A DNA stretch of 64,000 nt from Conchocele bisecta (taxonomy: Eukaryota > Mollusca > Bivalvia > Lucinida > Thyasiridae), in contig CM055265.1 of the NCBI GenBank assembly GCA_029237695.1, positions 83,322,447 through 83,386,446 on the forward strand, written 5' to 3'. Both the position numbers and the translations under genes were made by a program. The notes under the pieces were generated by a model, which did no database searches, was not told the DNA's origin, and saw only the letters and a program-made list of their open reading frames with translations. Positions 50,901-57,272 of the stretch are shown in pieces. Numbering within the stretch: the stretch's first letter is position 1; every line of letters starts with the position of its first letter.

Positions 50901-52078
50901 TCATAGACCAACTACACGTGGCTTTGGAGGAACTTCGCAAGGCAAAAATGGACTTACCGCCTAAAGCTAAAGCCAATGAACTTCCAACGCTGCCATTCGG
51001 TTTGGAGATACAGCCTAGTATACGCGAGATAATAGCTGGCCGTAGTGACGAAACGTTTGACGAGCATTTTAGAAAGAACTCAAAAACTGGTAAAGCGGCT
51101 TATTATCGGCGACGAGGCGGTGGGTATTCCACGACCCCCGACATGGGTGGCCGTGGGTCGGATACAAGGTCTATCCAATCTAGCCGCATGTCAGAATACT
51201 CGACCGGTGACCAGTCTTCATACACCACTGCTGCGAACTCGCGATTATCAATCGTCGACTTCAACACAACATCGCCGAAAAGTTCGCGGACATCGTACAC
51301 TCAGTCAGACGGTTCCGACCTGGACAGTATGCAACACCTGCCTGTTCGTTTTACACCAGTCCCGATCGACGTAGACGATATCGAACTGCGCAATATTGAG
51401 TACGACGATATCGGTTCCCCGCACGGTCTGGAGACCCTGACTCGAGACACGACGATAGAAAACCTCGCTCTGGAGCTGCAGGCCCACAAACCCCCTTCCC
51501 GGGCCTCCGACTATGACAACATGAACGGTGACAGTGGCGTCGTCGATGGCGACTATGTCGGCTACAAGGAGATTGCAGTGGAACACATACGGTCAATTCC
51601 GATCGAACACAATGTGCCCGCACAGCGGGAGGTATACGTGCAACATGTACACCATATCCCGGTCAGTAAAACTGATGGCTATCTGGTGAATAACAGTGAC
51701 GACTTGAGTGACGTGTGGGTAAAAAGGACTACCAGCGATAGCAATGTTCAAAGCCCCACCCAGTCCGCGAGTGTTCATAACGGGCATATTTCCTCCCCGC
51801 CCACCAGCCCCCATTACGCGATCACCCCGACTGGCCCACATTCTAATAAGGTGCTAGTCAGCCCGACAAAGTACAGTGCCAGCAGTCCGCCGTATGCACA
51901 GAACGGCGAGCTACCGTCGCCGAAGTTCGTGTCCCAGTTAGAAGTGCGTCGGCAGCACGTACAGGAAGAGCCGAACGGTTACCGCATGGAGGTGGATTAC
52001 AGTGAAGAATCGCGGGCGGCACACAGCTCTCAGTCCGCGTACTCCAGTGTTAAGCGGGTCGCAACTCACCACCTGTGA
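26598..52078 (+). CDS. USP6NL: USP6NL/RN-tre-like TBC-domain Rab GAP, 12 exons, 5' end missing
   Basis: Twelve segments with GT-AG junctions splice in frame into about 732 residues ending at TGA 52076-52078. In order: an N-terminal region with TRYDR then [16 protein letters not shown]; a linker with RTNKWLKM; a TBC domain across exons 5-11; a helical segment with [10 protein letters not shown] and LRKAKMDLP; and a long Ser/Pro/Tyr-rich tail. TBC hallmarks are present: RLRGDVW, the arginine finger in IDLDVNR (IxxDxxR), and the glutamine finger in VGYCQGM (YxQ). The family accelerates GTP hydrolysis on endosomal Rabs; human RN-tre acts on Rab5 and binds Eps8. Exon order and the sequence around both fingers match RN-tre better than other TBC proteins I know. 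The first exon starts mid-codon (phase 1), so the initiator Met lies in an unidentified upstream exon. The human protein is about 828 residues. The tail is not alignable by eye, so Eps8 binding is not inferred. Confidence 0.95.
26802..27191. mobile_element. FB3 with 6 bp duplication GTTTTT (intron 1)
   Basis: Ends CTGTGCTCCAGATAAG and CCTTATCTGGAGCCCTG are flanked by GTTTTT on both sides. The centre is AGAATTGTCTCCAAGGAGAC. 390 bp, no ORF of note. Confidence 0.85.
27255..27340. repeat. Hairpin around AATTGGTTGACAACCAATT (intron 1)
   Basis: TTTTGGCCTGCAGCCTTTAT pairs with its near-exact reverse complement across the centre. Confidence 0.8.
27471..27556 (+). CDS. USP6NL: USP6NL-like exon b
   Basis: The acceptor is TTTTCAAG/GGG and the donor ACA/GTAAGT. 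It encodes [20 protein letters not shown] followed by VTDRYGFI, a hallmark RN-tre N-terminal block. It ends in phase 2, completed as His by the next exon. Confidence 0.93.
27845..27975. repeat. Hairpin with GGTAAACGTTTGCCGTGGCA arms (intron 2)
   Basis: GGTAAACGTTTGCCGTGGCA and TGCCACGGCAAACGTTTACC are perfectly inverted, with TTTGAACCC/GGGTTCAAA inside. Confidence 0.82.
28406..28448 (+). CDS. USP6NL: USP6NL-like exon c (43 bp)
   Basis: The acceptor is ATATTACAG and the donor AAG/GTAATA. It encodes [14 protein letters not shown], equivalent to the human EEELPDH segment, and ends in phase 0. FB4 element 28491-29176 starts about 40 bp after the donor. Confidence 0.88.
28491..29176. mobile_element. 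FB4 with 6 bp duplication TAATAA, split by FB2 (28551-28906)
   Basis: FB4 ends CGGAGCTCCGGATAAG and CTTATCTGGAGCTCTG are flanked by TAATAA on both sides (28485-28490, 29177-29182). FB2 sits inside, so FB4 arrived first. Intron 3. Confidence 0.88.
29606..29686 (+). CDS. USP6NL: USP6NL-like exon d
   Basis: The acceptor is TTTAAACAG and the donor AAG/GTGAGA. The 27 codons include [19 protein letters not shown], matching the RTTKWLKM segment that precedes the TBC domain. A foldback element begins about 10 bp past the donor (29697). Confidence 0.93.
29697..30055. mobile_element. FB2 starting ~10 bp after the exon d donor
   Basis: It carries the long palindrome with GGTATAAAG/CTTTTCCAAGTTTATACC arms, then the asymmetric tail ending TTTGTGCTGGAATTAT. 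Only GTGAGATTAA separates exon d from it. Confidence 0.85.
30250..30402. mobile_element. FB1 half fused to a SINE-like tail
   Basis: The FB1 left arm, as far as the central CAGCCTATGCT, passes directly into TTGATAGGCCGTTAAAC and AACAAACAAACAAA. Confidence 0.7.
30648..30834. mobile_element. FB5 with near-exact 6 bp duplication TAGTAC/TAGTAA
   Basis: Ends CAGAGCTCCAGTTCAGG and TTAACTGGAGCTCTG surround the palindrome TTTAGAATCGTCTCATTGAG. Intron 4. Confidence 0.82.
31127..31726. mobile_element. Two FB4 fragments in tandem (31127-31332, 31361-31726)
   Basis: Each ends CTTATCTGGAGCTCTG and has the GCGTATTCTGCTAAAATA or equivalent segment. The first lacks its middle. They end about 115 bp before exon e. 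Confidence 0.75.
31842..31949 (+). CDS. USP6NL: USP6NL-like exon e, start of TBC domain
   Basis: The acceptor is TTCGTTCAG and the donor AAC/GTAAGT; the exon is 36 codons, phase 0-0. It encodes [20 protein letters not shown], the canonical first TBC helix (GIPxxLRGxVW), then [14 protein letters not shown]. Confidence 0.96.
32048..32287 (+). repeat. Four ~32 bp CACCTGCTTGCGGACAGCGC repeats
   Basis: GCACCTGCTTGCGGACAGCG with ATATTGTCG repeats four times, then CATACGTGCGTCCGCG. This is an expanded head of the element family also seen at 3898, 37829 and 49000. It is embedded in a decayed FB7-like sequence. Confidence 0.78.
32500..32793. mobile_element. Pearl/HINE-like start joined to an FB1 right part
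   Basis: TATACCCCCCGCAACGAGTT and GTCCGTCCGTC run into CTTCTATTTCCTTC, then an FB1 centre and right arm (to 32793). The intron 5 end and exon f follow 86 bp later. Confidence 0.78.
32879..32988 (+). CDS. USP6NL: USP6NL-like exon f, arginine finger
   Basis: The acceptor is GTGATTATAG and the donor AA/GTAAGT. It encodes [20 protein letters not shown] then RYGVK. The catalytic Arg of the IxxDxxR motif is codon CGC at 32942-32944. The acceptor has a weak pyrimidine tract, and its flank is repeated in inverted orientation at 63464-63532. A decayed copy of the 3' half lies at 33141-33200. Confidence 0.95.
33020..33135. mobile_element. Truncated FB7 next to the exon f copy
   Basis: TTAA (33016-33019), then CCCTTAGAATGCTGG and the FB7 left arm to the central GGAATC-type motif; the right half is missing. 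Confidence 0.7.
33141..33200 (+). pseudogene. Decayed copy of the 3' half of exon f inside intron 6
   Basis: The sequence from GATGTGAATCACACATACAG onward matches exon f around 32934-32988 and would read [19 protein letters not shown] followed shortly by a stop. The catalytic Arg codon CGC has become CAC (His) at 33154-33156. The GTAAGT donor is gone. The copy abuts a truncated FB7 element (33020 to about 33135) on its left and FB8 at 33208 on its right. Confidence 0.85.
33208..34145. mobile_element. FB8 with TTAA duplication, split by a pearl/HINE-like element
   Basis: Ends AGGTACATGCCCACTCAGTA and its inverted form are flanked by TTAA (33204-33207, 34146-34149). The insert at 33414-33923 has the TATACCCTCCACAACGAG hairpin, (GTCC)n and core repeats. 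Intron 6. Confidence 0.88.
34568..34600 (+). pseudogene. Copy of the exon g 3' splice site region
   Basis: GCCTACGTGTTGCTGTTTGC followed by AGACAGCA is nearly identical to the authentic acceptor region at 35070-35104. It diverges after ACAGCA, so no usable exon follows. It is separated from the real exon by FB3 element 34646-35047. It keeps a perfect-looking acceptor and could act as a decoy. Confidence 0.75.
34646..35047. mobile_element. FB3 with duplication CCTCAG/CCTCAA
   Basis: Ends CAGCGCTCCAGATAAG and CTTATCTCGAGCCCTG; the centre is AGAATTGTCTCCATGGAGAC. It ends 51 bp before exon g. Confidence 0.83.
35099..35213 (+). CDS. USP6NL: USP6NL-like exon g, glutamine finger
   Basis: The acceptor is GCCGTTTGCAG and the donor GAG/GTATGG. 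It encodes [20 protein letters not shown] then [18 protein letters not shown]. The YxQ catalytic motif is YCQ. The upstream acceptor region has a near-identical copy at 34568-34600. Confidence 0.95.
35300..36000 (+). repeat. Core repeats with AGGTCAAGGTCA, two sub-types (intron 7)
   Basis: Two units with GATAATATTTGGCC-like text and AGGTCAAGGTCACTGAGG (35330-35615) are followed by a TATACCCCCGGCATACAAAG hairpin element from 35692 with GTCCGTCCACG. Confidence 0.7.
36316..36557. mobile_element. FB1 foldback (intron 7)
   Basis: GGGGCCCGTTTCACTAAACT on the left and an inverted end on the right. The central palindrome TTTATTGAGCATAGGCTGCA is intact and perfectly paired. Confidence 0.87.
36603..37200. 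repeat. Decayed FB9 copy then a short GTCC-type element
   Basis: 36603-36842 resembles FB9 (TTTGTACCTTCAAAGATGTG, centre GTAGAATTCTATTCCGC). From 36848 a ATGCCGCCTATGCGATAG hairpin with CATCCGTCCGTG begins another element. Confidence 0.65.
37275..37329 (+). CDS. USP6NL: USP6NL-like exon h (55 bp)
   Basis: The acceptor is TTTTCTGCAG and the donor ATG/GTAAGT. It encodes [19 protein letters not shown], matching the DAFWALVKLFSGPKHAMHG block of RN-tre. It ends in phase 1. Confidence 0.93.
37400..37770. mobile_element. FB4 with 6 bp duplication TATACC (intron 8)
   Basis: Ends CAGAGCTCCAGATAAG and CTTATCTGGAGCTCTG are flanked by TATACC on both sides. The centre pairs GCAAAAAAGCAAACA with TGTTTGCTTTATGC. 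It starts about 70 bp after the exon h donor. Confidence 0.88.
37829..37990 (+). repeat. CACGCCCGCTTGCAGACAGC element fragment
   Basis: Same head as 3898 and 32048, ending GGCGGGCGCGACATGCGGGC. Confidence 0.65.
38072..39321. mobile_element. 1250 bp pogo/Tigger-like non-autonomous element
   Basis: Ends CAGTGGAACCCCTC and GAGGGGTTCCACTG are flanked by TA on both sides. Subterminal AACCGGA/AACCGAA repeats occur at each end. These are classic Tc1/mariner (pogo) termini. The interior has pieces resembling FB5 arms (38391-38500, 39085-39165) and no transposase. Confidence 0.87.
39489..42279 (+). mobile_element. Large pearl/HINE-like array (intron 8)
   Basis: It starts TATACCCCCCGCAACGAGTT, then (GTCC)n at 39527-39570, then about eight ~165 bp units containing AACTTAACATCAGAGAAATA, CTACTACCATGCTGTGCC and CCGTCCAACCCC. 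It ends CCCACGCGGGGGGTATATTC and ATCTAGTT. An unrelated homopolymer element is inserted at 40833-42021. Confidence 0.85.
40833..42021. mobile_element. TIR-bounded homopolymer block TACCGTATAACC
   Basis: TACCGTATAACCTTGGCTTA and GTTAATTCGAGGTTATACGG(TA) are inverted ends. Inside, TAATAAACGCCCC units alternate with long C, T and A tracts and AATTGGCGGTC(C/T)TTGGTAA text in both orientations. Tract lengths are unlikely to be reliable. Confidence 0.7.
42594..42688 (+). CDS. USP6NL: USP6NL-like exon i
   Basis: The acceptor is TTCCATTGCAG and the donor ATG/GTACAC. It encodes [20 protein letters not shown] then KIRRHM, near-identical in pattern to human [19 protein letters not shown]. The 5.3 kb intron before it holds a pogo-like element and the GTCC-type repeat array. 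Confidence 0.95.
42690..43450 (+). repeat. Short GTCC-type element and ~165 bp repeats (intron 9)
   Basis: TATGCCCCCTCCAATTTGGG hairpin, CGTGCGTGCGTCCG, AAGGTCAAGGTCACTG, then two units with CCCTACCATCAAGTGCAGGA. Confidence 0.65.
43451..44099. other. Intronic sequence with nothing recognised
   Basis: End of intron 9; no repeat or RNA supported. Confidence 0.4.
44100..44165 (+). CDS. USP6NL: USP6NL-like exon j (66 bp)
   Basis: The acceptor is TTCATTTTCAG and the donor AGG/GTAAGT; the exon is 22 codons, phase 0-0. It encodes [15 protein letters not shown], the TBC motif with the conserved Trp-Phe-x-Gln-Cys-Phe core. Confidence 0.95.
44590..45105 (+). mobile_element. Pearl/HINE-like element with (GGCG/GGCA) tract and three core repeats
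   Basis: ATACGCCTGTTTGAAAAAAA start, GGGCGGGCGGGCAGGCAGGC, three units with TTGTCCACGCAATAACT and ACCAAATTCGGTATACATGT, end CGACGGGCGTATA. Confidence 0.78.
45240..45835. mobile_element. SINE-like copy split by FB6 (45369-45668), intron 10
   Basis: SINE-like text (TTTGGCTTTCTCGTTACTTG, then GTGCTGAATATATTTTCTTT and AAATGACCTTCACTGTTGAC) is interrupted at GAGGACCTG by FB6, whose arms are CCTATTTCATCAACATTG and its complement. Confidence 0.8.
46040..46165 (+). repeat. SINE-like 3' segment
   Basis: GGGATTTAGTACTAAACCCA through GATAGGCCGTTAAACCCCAA to AACAAACAAACAAA. Confidence 0.75.
46277..46590 (+). repeat. TATGCCCCCGCCACTGAATG element
   Basis: A hairpin start, two half-units with CGAAACCTTAACGCTCGGGT and GGGTCAAGGTCACAG. 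Confidence 0.65.
46624..46838. mobile_element. FB1 ending 13 bp before exon k
   Basis: Both arms are present and the central palindrome is mostly lost. Only CTGTACTTTGACAG lies between its end and exon k. Confidence 0.85.
46852..46951 (+). CDS. USP6NL: USP6NL-like exon k, end of TBC core
   Basis: The acceptor is TACTTTGACAG and the donor AGGC/GTGAGT. It encodes [20 protein letters not shown] then [13 protein letters not shown], the TBC closing block (LRxWDxYxxxG). An FB1 element ends only about 13 bp upstream (46838), so the branch-point region lies inside the repeat. Confidence 0.95.
47281..47581. mobile_element. FB6 foldback (intron 11)
   Basis: GTAGCCTATTTCACCAACAT and inverted right end ATGAAATCGGCTAC; AAAGTATACTTT motifs in each arm; centre CACAGCCATTTTGGCTGTG. 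Confidence 0.85.
47740..47840. repeat. Hairpin (intron 11)
   Basis: CCATTTTGATTTATTTCCCC pairs with GGGAAATAAATCTGGTATTTC-type text across AAATCTGACAAAGATTTTG. Confidence 0.7.
48294..48815. mobile_element. FB1 split by FB2 (about 48403-48673), intron 11
   Basis: FB1 left arm to TTGTAAACAATTA, then FB2 in reverse orientation, then the FB1 centre and right arm. This FB2 copy has lost the middle of its palindrome. Confidence 0.85.
49000..49157 (+). repeat. CACGCCTGCTTTAGCAGAGG element fragment
   Basis: Same family as 3898 and 37829; ends GTAGGCGCGATACCGCTTCC. Confidence 0.6.
49166..49589. mobile_element. FB10 full foldback (intron 11)
   Basis: AAGGTGTATGATCACGTGGT and ACCACGTGATCATGCACCTT ends; the centre is GAATCGATTTCCGTGTCTAC meeting its complement. 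The arms are open over long stretches, but the two readings mirror each other and are not a gene. Confidence 0.85.
49720..50021. mobile_element. FB4 with 6 bp duplication TTATTG (intron 11)
   Basis: Ends CAGGGCTCCAGATAAG and CTTATCTGGAGTTCTG, flanked by TTATTG on both sides. The centre pairs GCAAAAAGCAAACAC with its complement. Confidence 0.88.
50190..50290. repeat. Hairpin GACTGAGCACAGCTCAGTC (intron 11)
   Basis: CTTTTTACTTTCATTGGTC and GACCAATCAAAGTTAAAAG flank the centre. Confidence 0.75.
50431..50749. mobile_element. FB12 split by a 222 bp piggyBac-like MITE (50493-50714)
   Basis: The MITE ends are CCCATTCCCTG and CAGGGAAAGGG, flanked by TTAA at 50489-50492 and 50715-50718, with centre TTGCTTGTTACAAGCAA. 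Host FB12 arms are GTTGCTCAAAACC and CTTTGAGCAACCGGGCCC. Exon l starts 65 bp later. Confidence 0.87.
50814..52078 (+). CDS. USP6NL: USP6NL-like terminal exon l with disordered tail
   Basis: The acceptor is TTTTGTTGCAG. The exon continues codon C/GA and reads [20 protein letters not shown], then a helical stretch ending [13 protein letters not shown] that matches human LKRAKLDLPEPGK. The remaining roughly 350 residues are rich in Ser, Pro, Asp and Tyr with no domain I recognise, and look disordered. They end [14 protein letters not shown] and stop at 52076-52078. The exon is more GC-rich than the surrounding introns, as expected for coding sequence. Confidence 0.96.
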
Positions 52079-52286
52079 TAGGCGCCCACTGTCGTTGGCA
52101 ATAGGGACCTTACCGTGTGTGTAACCAGTATTTTGATTATTTTACCATCTTTCGCATTCTCTTGGTCAGAACGAACAGCGTAGTCCCTGATCAGACCTGG
52201 GGCTATGCTGGTCGCAAGTATCGTATGGTATGTATGAGAAATTCTCACAATTGATTACAAAAAGTTGCGATAGGTTGTATAATATC

Positions 52287-52292
52287 AATAAA
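52287..52292 (+). terminator. Candidate polyadenylation signal AATAAA
   Basis: AATAAA lies about 210 bp after the stop codon at 52078 and immediately before the duplicated tail. A variant ATTAAA follows at 52782-52787, which would include the duplicated tail in the 3' UTR. Cleavage sites cannot be seen from sequence. Confidence 0.35.
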
Positions 52293-52294
52293 TT

Positions 52295-52482
52295 CAGTCC
52301 GCCGTATGCACAGAACGGCGAGCTACCGTTCATGTCCCAATCAGAGGTGCGTCGGCAGCACGTACAGGAAGAACCGAACGGTTACCGCATGGAGGTGGAT
52401 TACAGTGAGGAGTCGCGGGCAGAACATAGCTCTCGGTCCGCGTACTCCAGTGTTAAGCGGCTCGCAACTCGCCACCTGTGAT
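52295..52482 (+). other. Tandem copy of the gene's last ~62 coding codons
   Basis: Starting at CAGTCCGCCGTATGC, this stretch repeats 51888-52078. It differs by one in-frame 9 bp deletion (loss of SPK) and 13 substitutions. By my count seven are synonymous third-position changes and six change the residue (V-M, L-S, A-E, Q-R, V-L, H-R). The frame stays open and the TGA is conserved. An AG directly before the copy could serve as a splice acceptor, so it may be an alternative terminal exon. It could also be a recent inert duplication lying in the 3' UTR. No donor that would splice to it in frame was identified with confidence. Confidence 0.75.
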
Positions 52483-52919
52483 GTATGTCGCCAGTCGACA
52501 GCTCGTACCTGTATCATTGTGGCTAGTGTAGCAGTGATTGCCTCACTCAGATGGGCCGGCTGCCAATATAAGGACTTTACCCACCACCCCACTGCCCCCA
52601 CCCCCTTCTGAGTGGCCCATCAGGTGATGACAAAACATTGTAATGTGTGCTGCTAGTTACTCGTGTATGATATTACAGTGTATCGGGCAACTCGCTACAC
52701 ATTTGCCAAATACATGCTGACTATATAACCAAGTGCTGAATCAGTCATTGAAGCTGATACAATGTATCACGGTCAATATGTATTAAAAAACTACCTTTGT
52801 TGACGTTCCATTGGTTGAATGGTGTCACGTCTTGTACCAGATGGTGTCGACGTAAAAAAAATCTAGTCTTCCCAAGGGAAACCATTGTTCATTCCAAGCT
52901 ATATCATGTTTATCAGTCA

Positions 52920-53036
52920 GTAGCCTATTTCACGAAAATTGCAAAGTATACTTATCTTGCTAAAGTACACTTTGAGGGAGAATTTTTATGCCACTGGGTT
53001 TCGAAGAAATAGGTGGCATATAGTGTTTGGACCGTC

Positions 53037-53068
<32 letters not shown>

Positions 53069-53470
53069 CGGGCACACATTAGGGTACTTATGTGGCTAGC
53101 CCCACAGGGTTATGGACTTGTTAAAGGATAGGGTTGGTTACAATTAGCCACCTAAAAAATCGTTTTATGTGGCTAAAAATCGTTTTCTCAAATATGCTGC
53201 AGGTGGCATCTGCGTTCGACAGACGCATTTCTTGTTCAATTTAAAGATAAATTTATTAATTTTTATTATACTGAATTTATTACATTATCACAGCCATTTT
53301 GGCTGTGATAATGTAATAAATTCAGTATAATAATTCTGCATACTTTTAATCATCAAATATATGCAGTCGTTAGTTCTATATGAAATAATGCATTTCGGGA
53401 AACAAAAATGATGATTGCCTCATACTTAGCTAGATAATTATGCTTAGCAATTTTGGTGAAATTGGCTACA
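52920..53470. mobile_element. FB6 split by a short GTCC element (52988-53236)
   Basis: FB6 left arm, then TTATGCCACTGGGTTTCGAA, (GTCC)n, AAATATGCTGCAGGTGGCAT and GACAGACGCATTTCTTGTT, then the FB6 centre and right arm. Confidence 0.85.
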
Positions 53471-53654
53471 GGGATGTGAAATTCATTTGAATTTGTAGAC
53501 TCCCCGAGGAATTCATGCTTTTTCCAAAGTGAGCCTGATGTGCTTGCTATCAAAGGACTCTGGTCTGATATTGTATTTATCAGGCATGTGTTACAAATGT
53601 GCTTGTATAACATTGTTTTCATTAAAAAGAAAACACAGTCTTGTTTACACTACA

Positions 53655-53830
53655 TCGTTAAATTTTGTCGTCTCGTGTTTATGTTCTATTTTTATATATA
53701 TCCAGTTTTGTAAAGAAACACATCGCTTGGCAGCACTTTAGAAAAATTTCCAATGGAAATTATTTGAACAAAAAAATTAAATCAAAATATTTAAAAAAAA
53801 CAAAACAGCAGACAACAAATTTGTTAACGA
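53655..53830. mobile_element. Diverged FB7 copy
   Basis: TTTTGTCGTCTCGTGTTTAT, GGCAGCACTTTAG, TTTCCAATGGAAAT and ACAGCAGACAACAAA in FB7 order. TIRs not intact. Confidence 0.55.
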
Positions 53831-53879
53831 TGCTCTGATGGTTAAACTGACATCATTTGGTAAATGTGACATCACTAAC

Positions 53880-54291
53880 TGGTCGGGCGAATGCGACAGC
53901 GTAAATTGACGGTAGGGATTCCTCCTTGTAGGAATCACGATTTGCCTGGTTTGGCCCTCGGGTACGTTTTTATATTTGGCTCTTTTGTTACCTAGGAGTT
54001 GAATTGTGTTATTGCCCATTATAAAAGTAGTAAGATTATTACTGATCCTACTGCTTCTGGGAGGGGGCCAAGTGGTTCTGGTGTGGCGAGGACCTGGCAT
54101 CAGATCAGGATTATTCTGATTTCAGGGCTGAATATATAGTTTTTTTGTTGTAAATATTCAGTTCTGATTTTGGGATTTTCCCCCCATTTGTACCGGTAAT
54201 ATATAGGATTTAGTACTAAATCCATTGACCCGGCCTTAAATGACCTTAGCTGTTGATAGGCCGTTAAACCCCAACAAACAAACGAACTGAA
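53880..54291 (+). mobile_element. SINE-like element, near full length
   Basis: A head with AATCACGATTTGCCTGGTTT, GAGGACCTGGCATCAGATCA, AGGGCTGAATATATAGTTTT, GATTTTGGGATTTTCCCCCC, and the tail GATAGGCCGTTAAACCCCAA with AAACAAACGAA. Confidence 0.75.
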
Positions 54292-54705
54292 TCTGATTGT
54301 ATCAGTTTCAATGGCTGATGTGGCATCAACCAATATGTATTTGGTCAATGGGCAGCTAGCTATCTAATAAAATTATGTGACGCACCGTAATAAAATGGTG
54401 CATATTGTCCAGCATAGATATCACACATGCAGTACTTATTTGCTATGTATTGCATTACTCCATGTGTGTGAGACAAAGTTTATAGACGGAAATTCGGCTA
54501 TCACACATTATCCTATGTTTAAACGGCCTAGATATATTTTGTGGTTGTCGTGTTGCGTTGTGTATGTGATTACGATTGTAGCTCAAAGAAACCGGTTCAT
54601 TCCATCATATTTGTTTGCAAACTAACTAATTATTATACCGGCAGATCTATGTCCACTGTTAACCCTTTCAACACTGCAGACCTCCTATCATAATGTTTGC
54701 AAACG

Positions 54706-54763
54706 GTGTAGATCCAGATGAGCCGGCTCGTACCGAGCCGTCTCATCAGGATCTGCACATTTG
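54706..54763. repeat. Perfect hairpin GATGAGCCGGCTCGTACCGA
   Basis: GTAGATCCAGATGAGCCGGC pairs with GCCGTCTCATCAGGATCTGC across GTACC. Confidence 0.75.
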
Positions 54764-54876
54764 TGGATTATTTTCTGATTTTTGCACACAAAAAAAAACC
54801 CCTTCCCGATACATGGAATAGTGTGAAAAGTAACATGGAACAGTCCATTCAAGTTACTTAGGGCTGAAGTGGGTGG

Positions 54877-55512
54877 CAGGTGGGAGCATGCGATGGGTAA
54901 TTTAACGATCGGGGTTCATCCTTAACGGAATCCTGAATGGAAACCTGGGGCCCGTTTCACTAAACTTCTTGCAACTAAAATGTTCATAAGTGCAAAATTA
55001 TGATAGTCTGTAAATTTCACATTAACAATGTTTTCTTGTGAACAATTATTGGATTTACATTTATTGAGCATAGGCTGCATATGCAGCCTATGCTCAATAA
55101 ATGTAAATCCATCAATTGAAACTTACAGACGATCCTAAATTTACACTTACGAACATTTTAGTCGTACGAAGTTTAGTGAAACGCACCCCTGGTTTGGCCC
55201 TCACATGCGTCTTTGGCATTTTGTATGCGACAGTTGGATCTGATTATACACCTTATGTGAGCATTACGATATTCGTAATCCTATTTTAGGGGAAGGGGCC
55301 AAGTGACATGGTGTGGTATGGACCTGGCACCAGGTCAGGGTATTCTAATTTCAGGGCTGAATATATTTGTTCTTGATGTAAATATTCCGTTCTGATTTTG
55401 GGATTTTCCCCCAATGCAGCAGGTTAAAATTGGATCGAACCAGTTTGCCCGGCCTTACATGACCTTAGCTGTTGATAGGCCGTTAAACACTAATAAACAA
55501 ACAAACAAAACT
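54877..55512 (+). mobile_element. SINE-like element split by FB1 (54947-55189)
   Basis: The head GCATGCGATGGGTAATTTAA with GATCGGGGTTCATCC (B-box-like) runs to GGAAACCTGG. FB1 follows, flanked by CCTGG on both sides, then TTTGGCCCTCACATGCGTCT to the AACAAACAAACAAAA tail. Confidence 0.83.
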
Positions 55513-55741
55513 TAGGGCTGAAAGGGTTAAGGATATACTATTTAATATCCGGTAATTACAGAATGTTCAAAGTAGAATGCTCTAATTTTCAACTCAAATG
55601 TATGGTGTGTATGATGTAGAAATATTGTCTTTTTGTGTACATTTTCAGAACTATGAATGGAAATATGGCACCCCTGCATATGATCGCGGTAATCAATATT
55701 AGAGTTGAACAATGTGGGTGCAATATGTAGTAAGTCCTTAA

Positions 55742-56033
55742 AGGTATATGCCCACTCAGTAGGTACAAAATACCAGGTTATAATATAGGGATGCATATAG
55801 TTTTGTTTATTCTGTAGATATGACATTTTCTGGCCAAATAAACATTCAGTCACCATTACCCCACGTATTGATTGGCATTATTATACATTTTATATCATAC
55901 ATAAATTTCCTCACTGATATAAGGGGCGATAACCGTGTTTCCTTTAAATATTAACGGACAGTACTATTTATTCTCTGTATTTATTTTTATGCCACCGGGT
56001 TTCGAAGAAACGGGTGGCATATAGTGTTTGGAC

Positions 56034-56097
<64 letters not shown>

Positions 56098-56468
56098 CGT
56101 CCGTCCGTCCGTCCGTCCGTGTCCGTCCGTCCGTCCGTCCGTCACACTTTTCGGTTAACCGCTTTGTCACAGTTTCTCAAATATGCTGCAGGTGGCATCC
56201 GCGTTCGACAGACGCATTTCTTGTTTGATGTGCAATGAACATACTCTATAATCTATTGAAAATATTATTTTTTCAAGTGAAAAAATATTCTGCCTCATTT
56301 GCATTTGAAAATAGCCTGATACCATCGCGAGTCACTATCAGTAAAATAAATATTACTAAATGATTATATCTTTATAGCGGGCACTTGTAATTTTTAGAAC
56401 TGGTGGAATGGTGAGATAATTATACACTTATTTAATTCCTATGCAGAACATGTTGCGCCTATGTACCT
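55742..56468. mobile_element. FB8 with TTAA duplication, split by a GTCC element (55985-56225)
   Basis: Ends AGGTATATGCCCACTCAGTA and the inverted right end are flanked by TTAA (55738-55741, 56469-56472). The insert has (GTCT)n and (GTCC)n at 56033-56145. Confidence 0.85.
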
Positions 56469-56472
56469 TTAA

Positions 56473-57272
56473 TCACAATTGACTAACAAACCCTATGTCA
56501 TGTGCACTGTATCTAACTGCCGGCTAATATTTTCATGTGCACTAATTATGTATATCGATAATTTATTTCTGTTTGCATCCGAAAGTTGAGTGTCTGGAGA
56601 AATTGGGCAGTAATGATCTACATTGCTTGTGAGAAGCATGGTGGTGTGTTTCACTTTGAATGGCGACCAGTGCAGACCCTGATCAGACTGCGCATCTGCT
56701 GATATACTGGTGGCAAATCAGATATGCCGAACTTCTCTACATCTCTTTAACCACATAAATGCACCCATGAATTATCAAATGCCTCGGCGAGCTTGACCTT
56801 CGGTCATCTGGAATTGATGTCCATCATATTCTATATGTTTGAGATAGTTTCCCAAACAGACTACCAGATCTAGTACAAAATCATTTCATTCATTTCTGAA
56901 TCAATGTCATGTTCTGCCAGTCTTGCCTAATGATTTTGATCTGGCTGTGACTGGAGAAATGGGGCTTACGGGTGACCAGTGTAGATCCATATCAGGATCT
57001 GCACTGTTCGCCATTCTATCAATGTAACGCCCGTTGTGCTTCCAACTTTCAATGTAGATCGTTATCGGGCCGTGTGGTGTTCTACGTGACCATGAACTGT
57101 AATGGTCAAACATTCAATAAACCCAATATTGTTGTGAAGGGACAGAATTTTTCACTGACTGAATTGTGAACAGTGTAGACCCTGATCAGTCTCTGCCCAT
57201 TTCTCCAGTCTCGGCCACATTTATTTCACACACACTCACTCTATAGTGCAATATTATGTATACCGGTACTCC
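56473..57272. other. No gene; GACCAGTGTAGATC-type fragments
   Basis: Fragments at 56660-56700, 56938-57012 and 57170-57215. No exon recognised. Confidence 0.5.

Noticed and set aside
56014..56238. Open frame of repeated VCLSVCLS and VRPSVRPS
   Set aside because: It is the translation of (GTCT)n and (GTCC)n microsatellite inside a repeat, not a gene.
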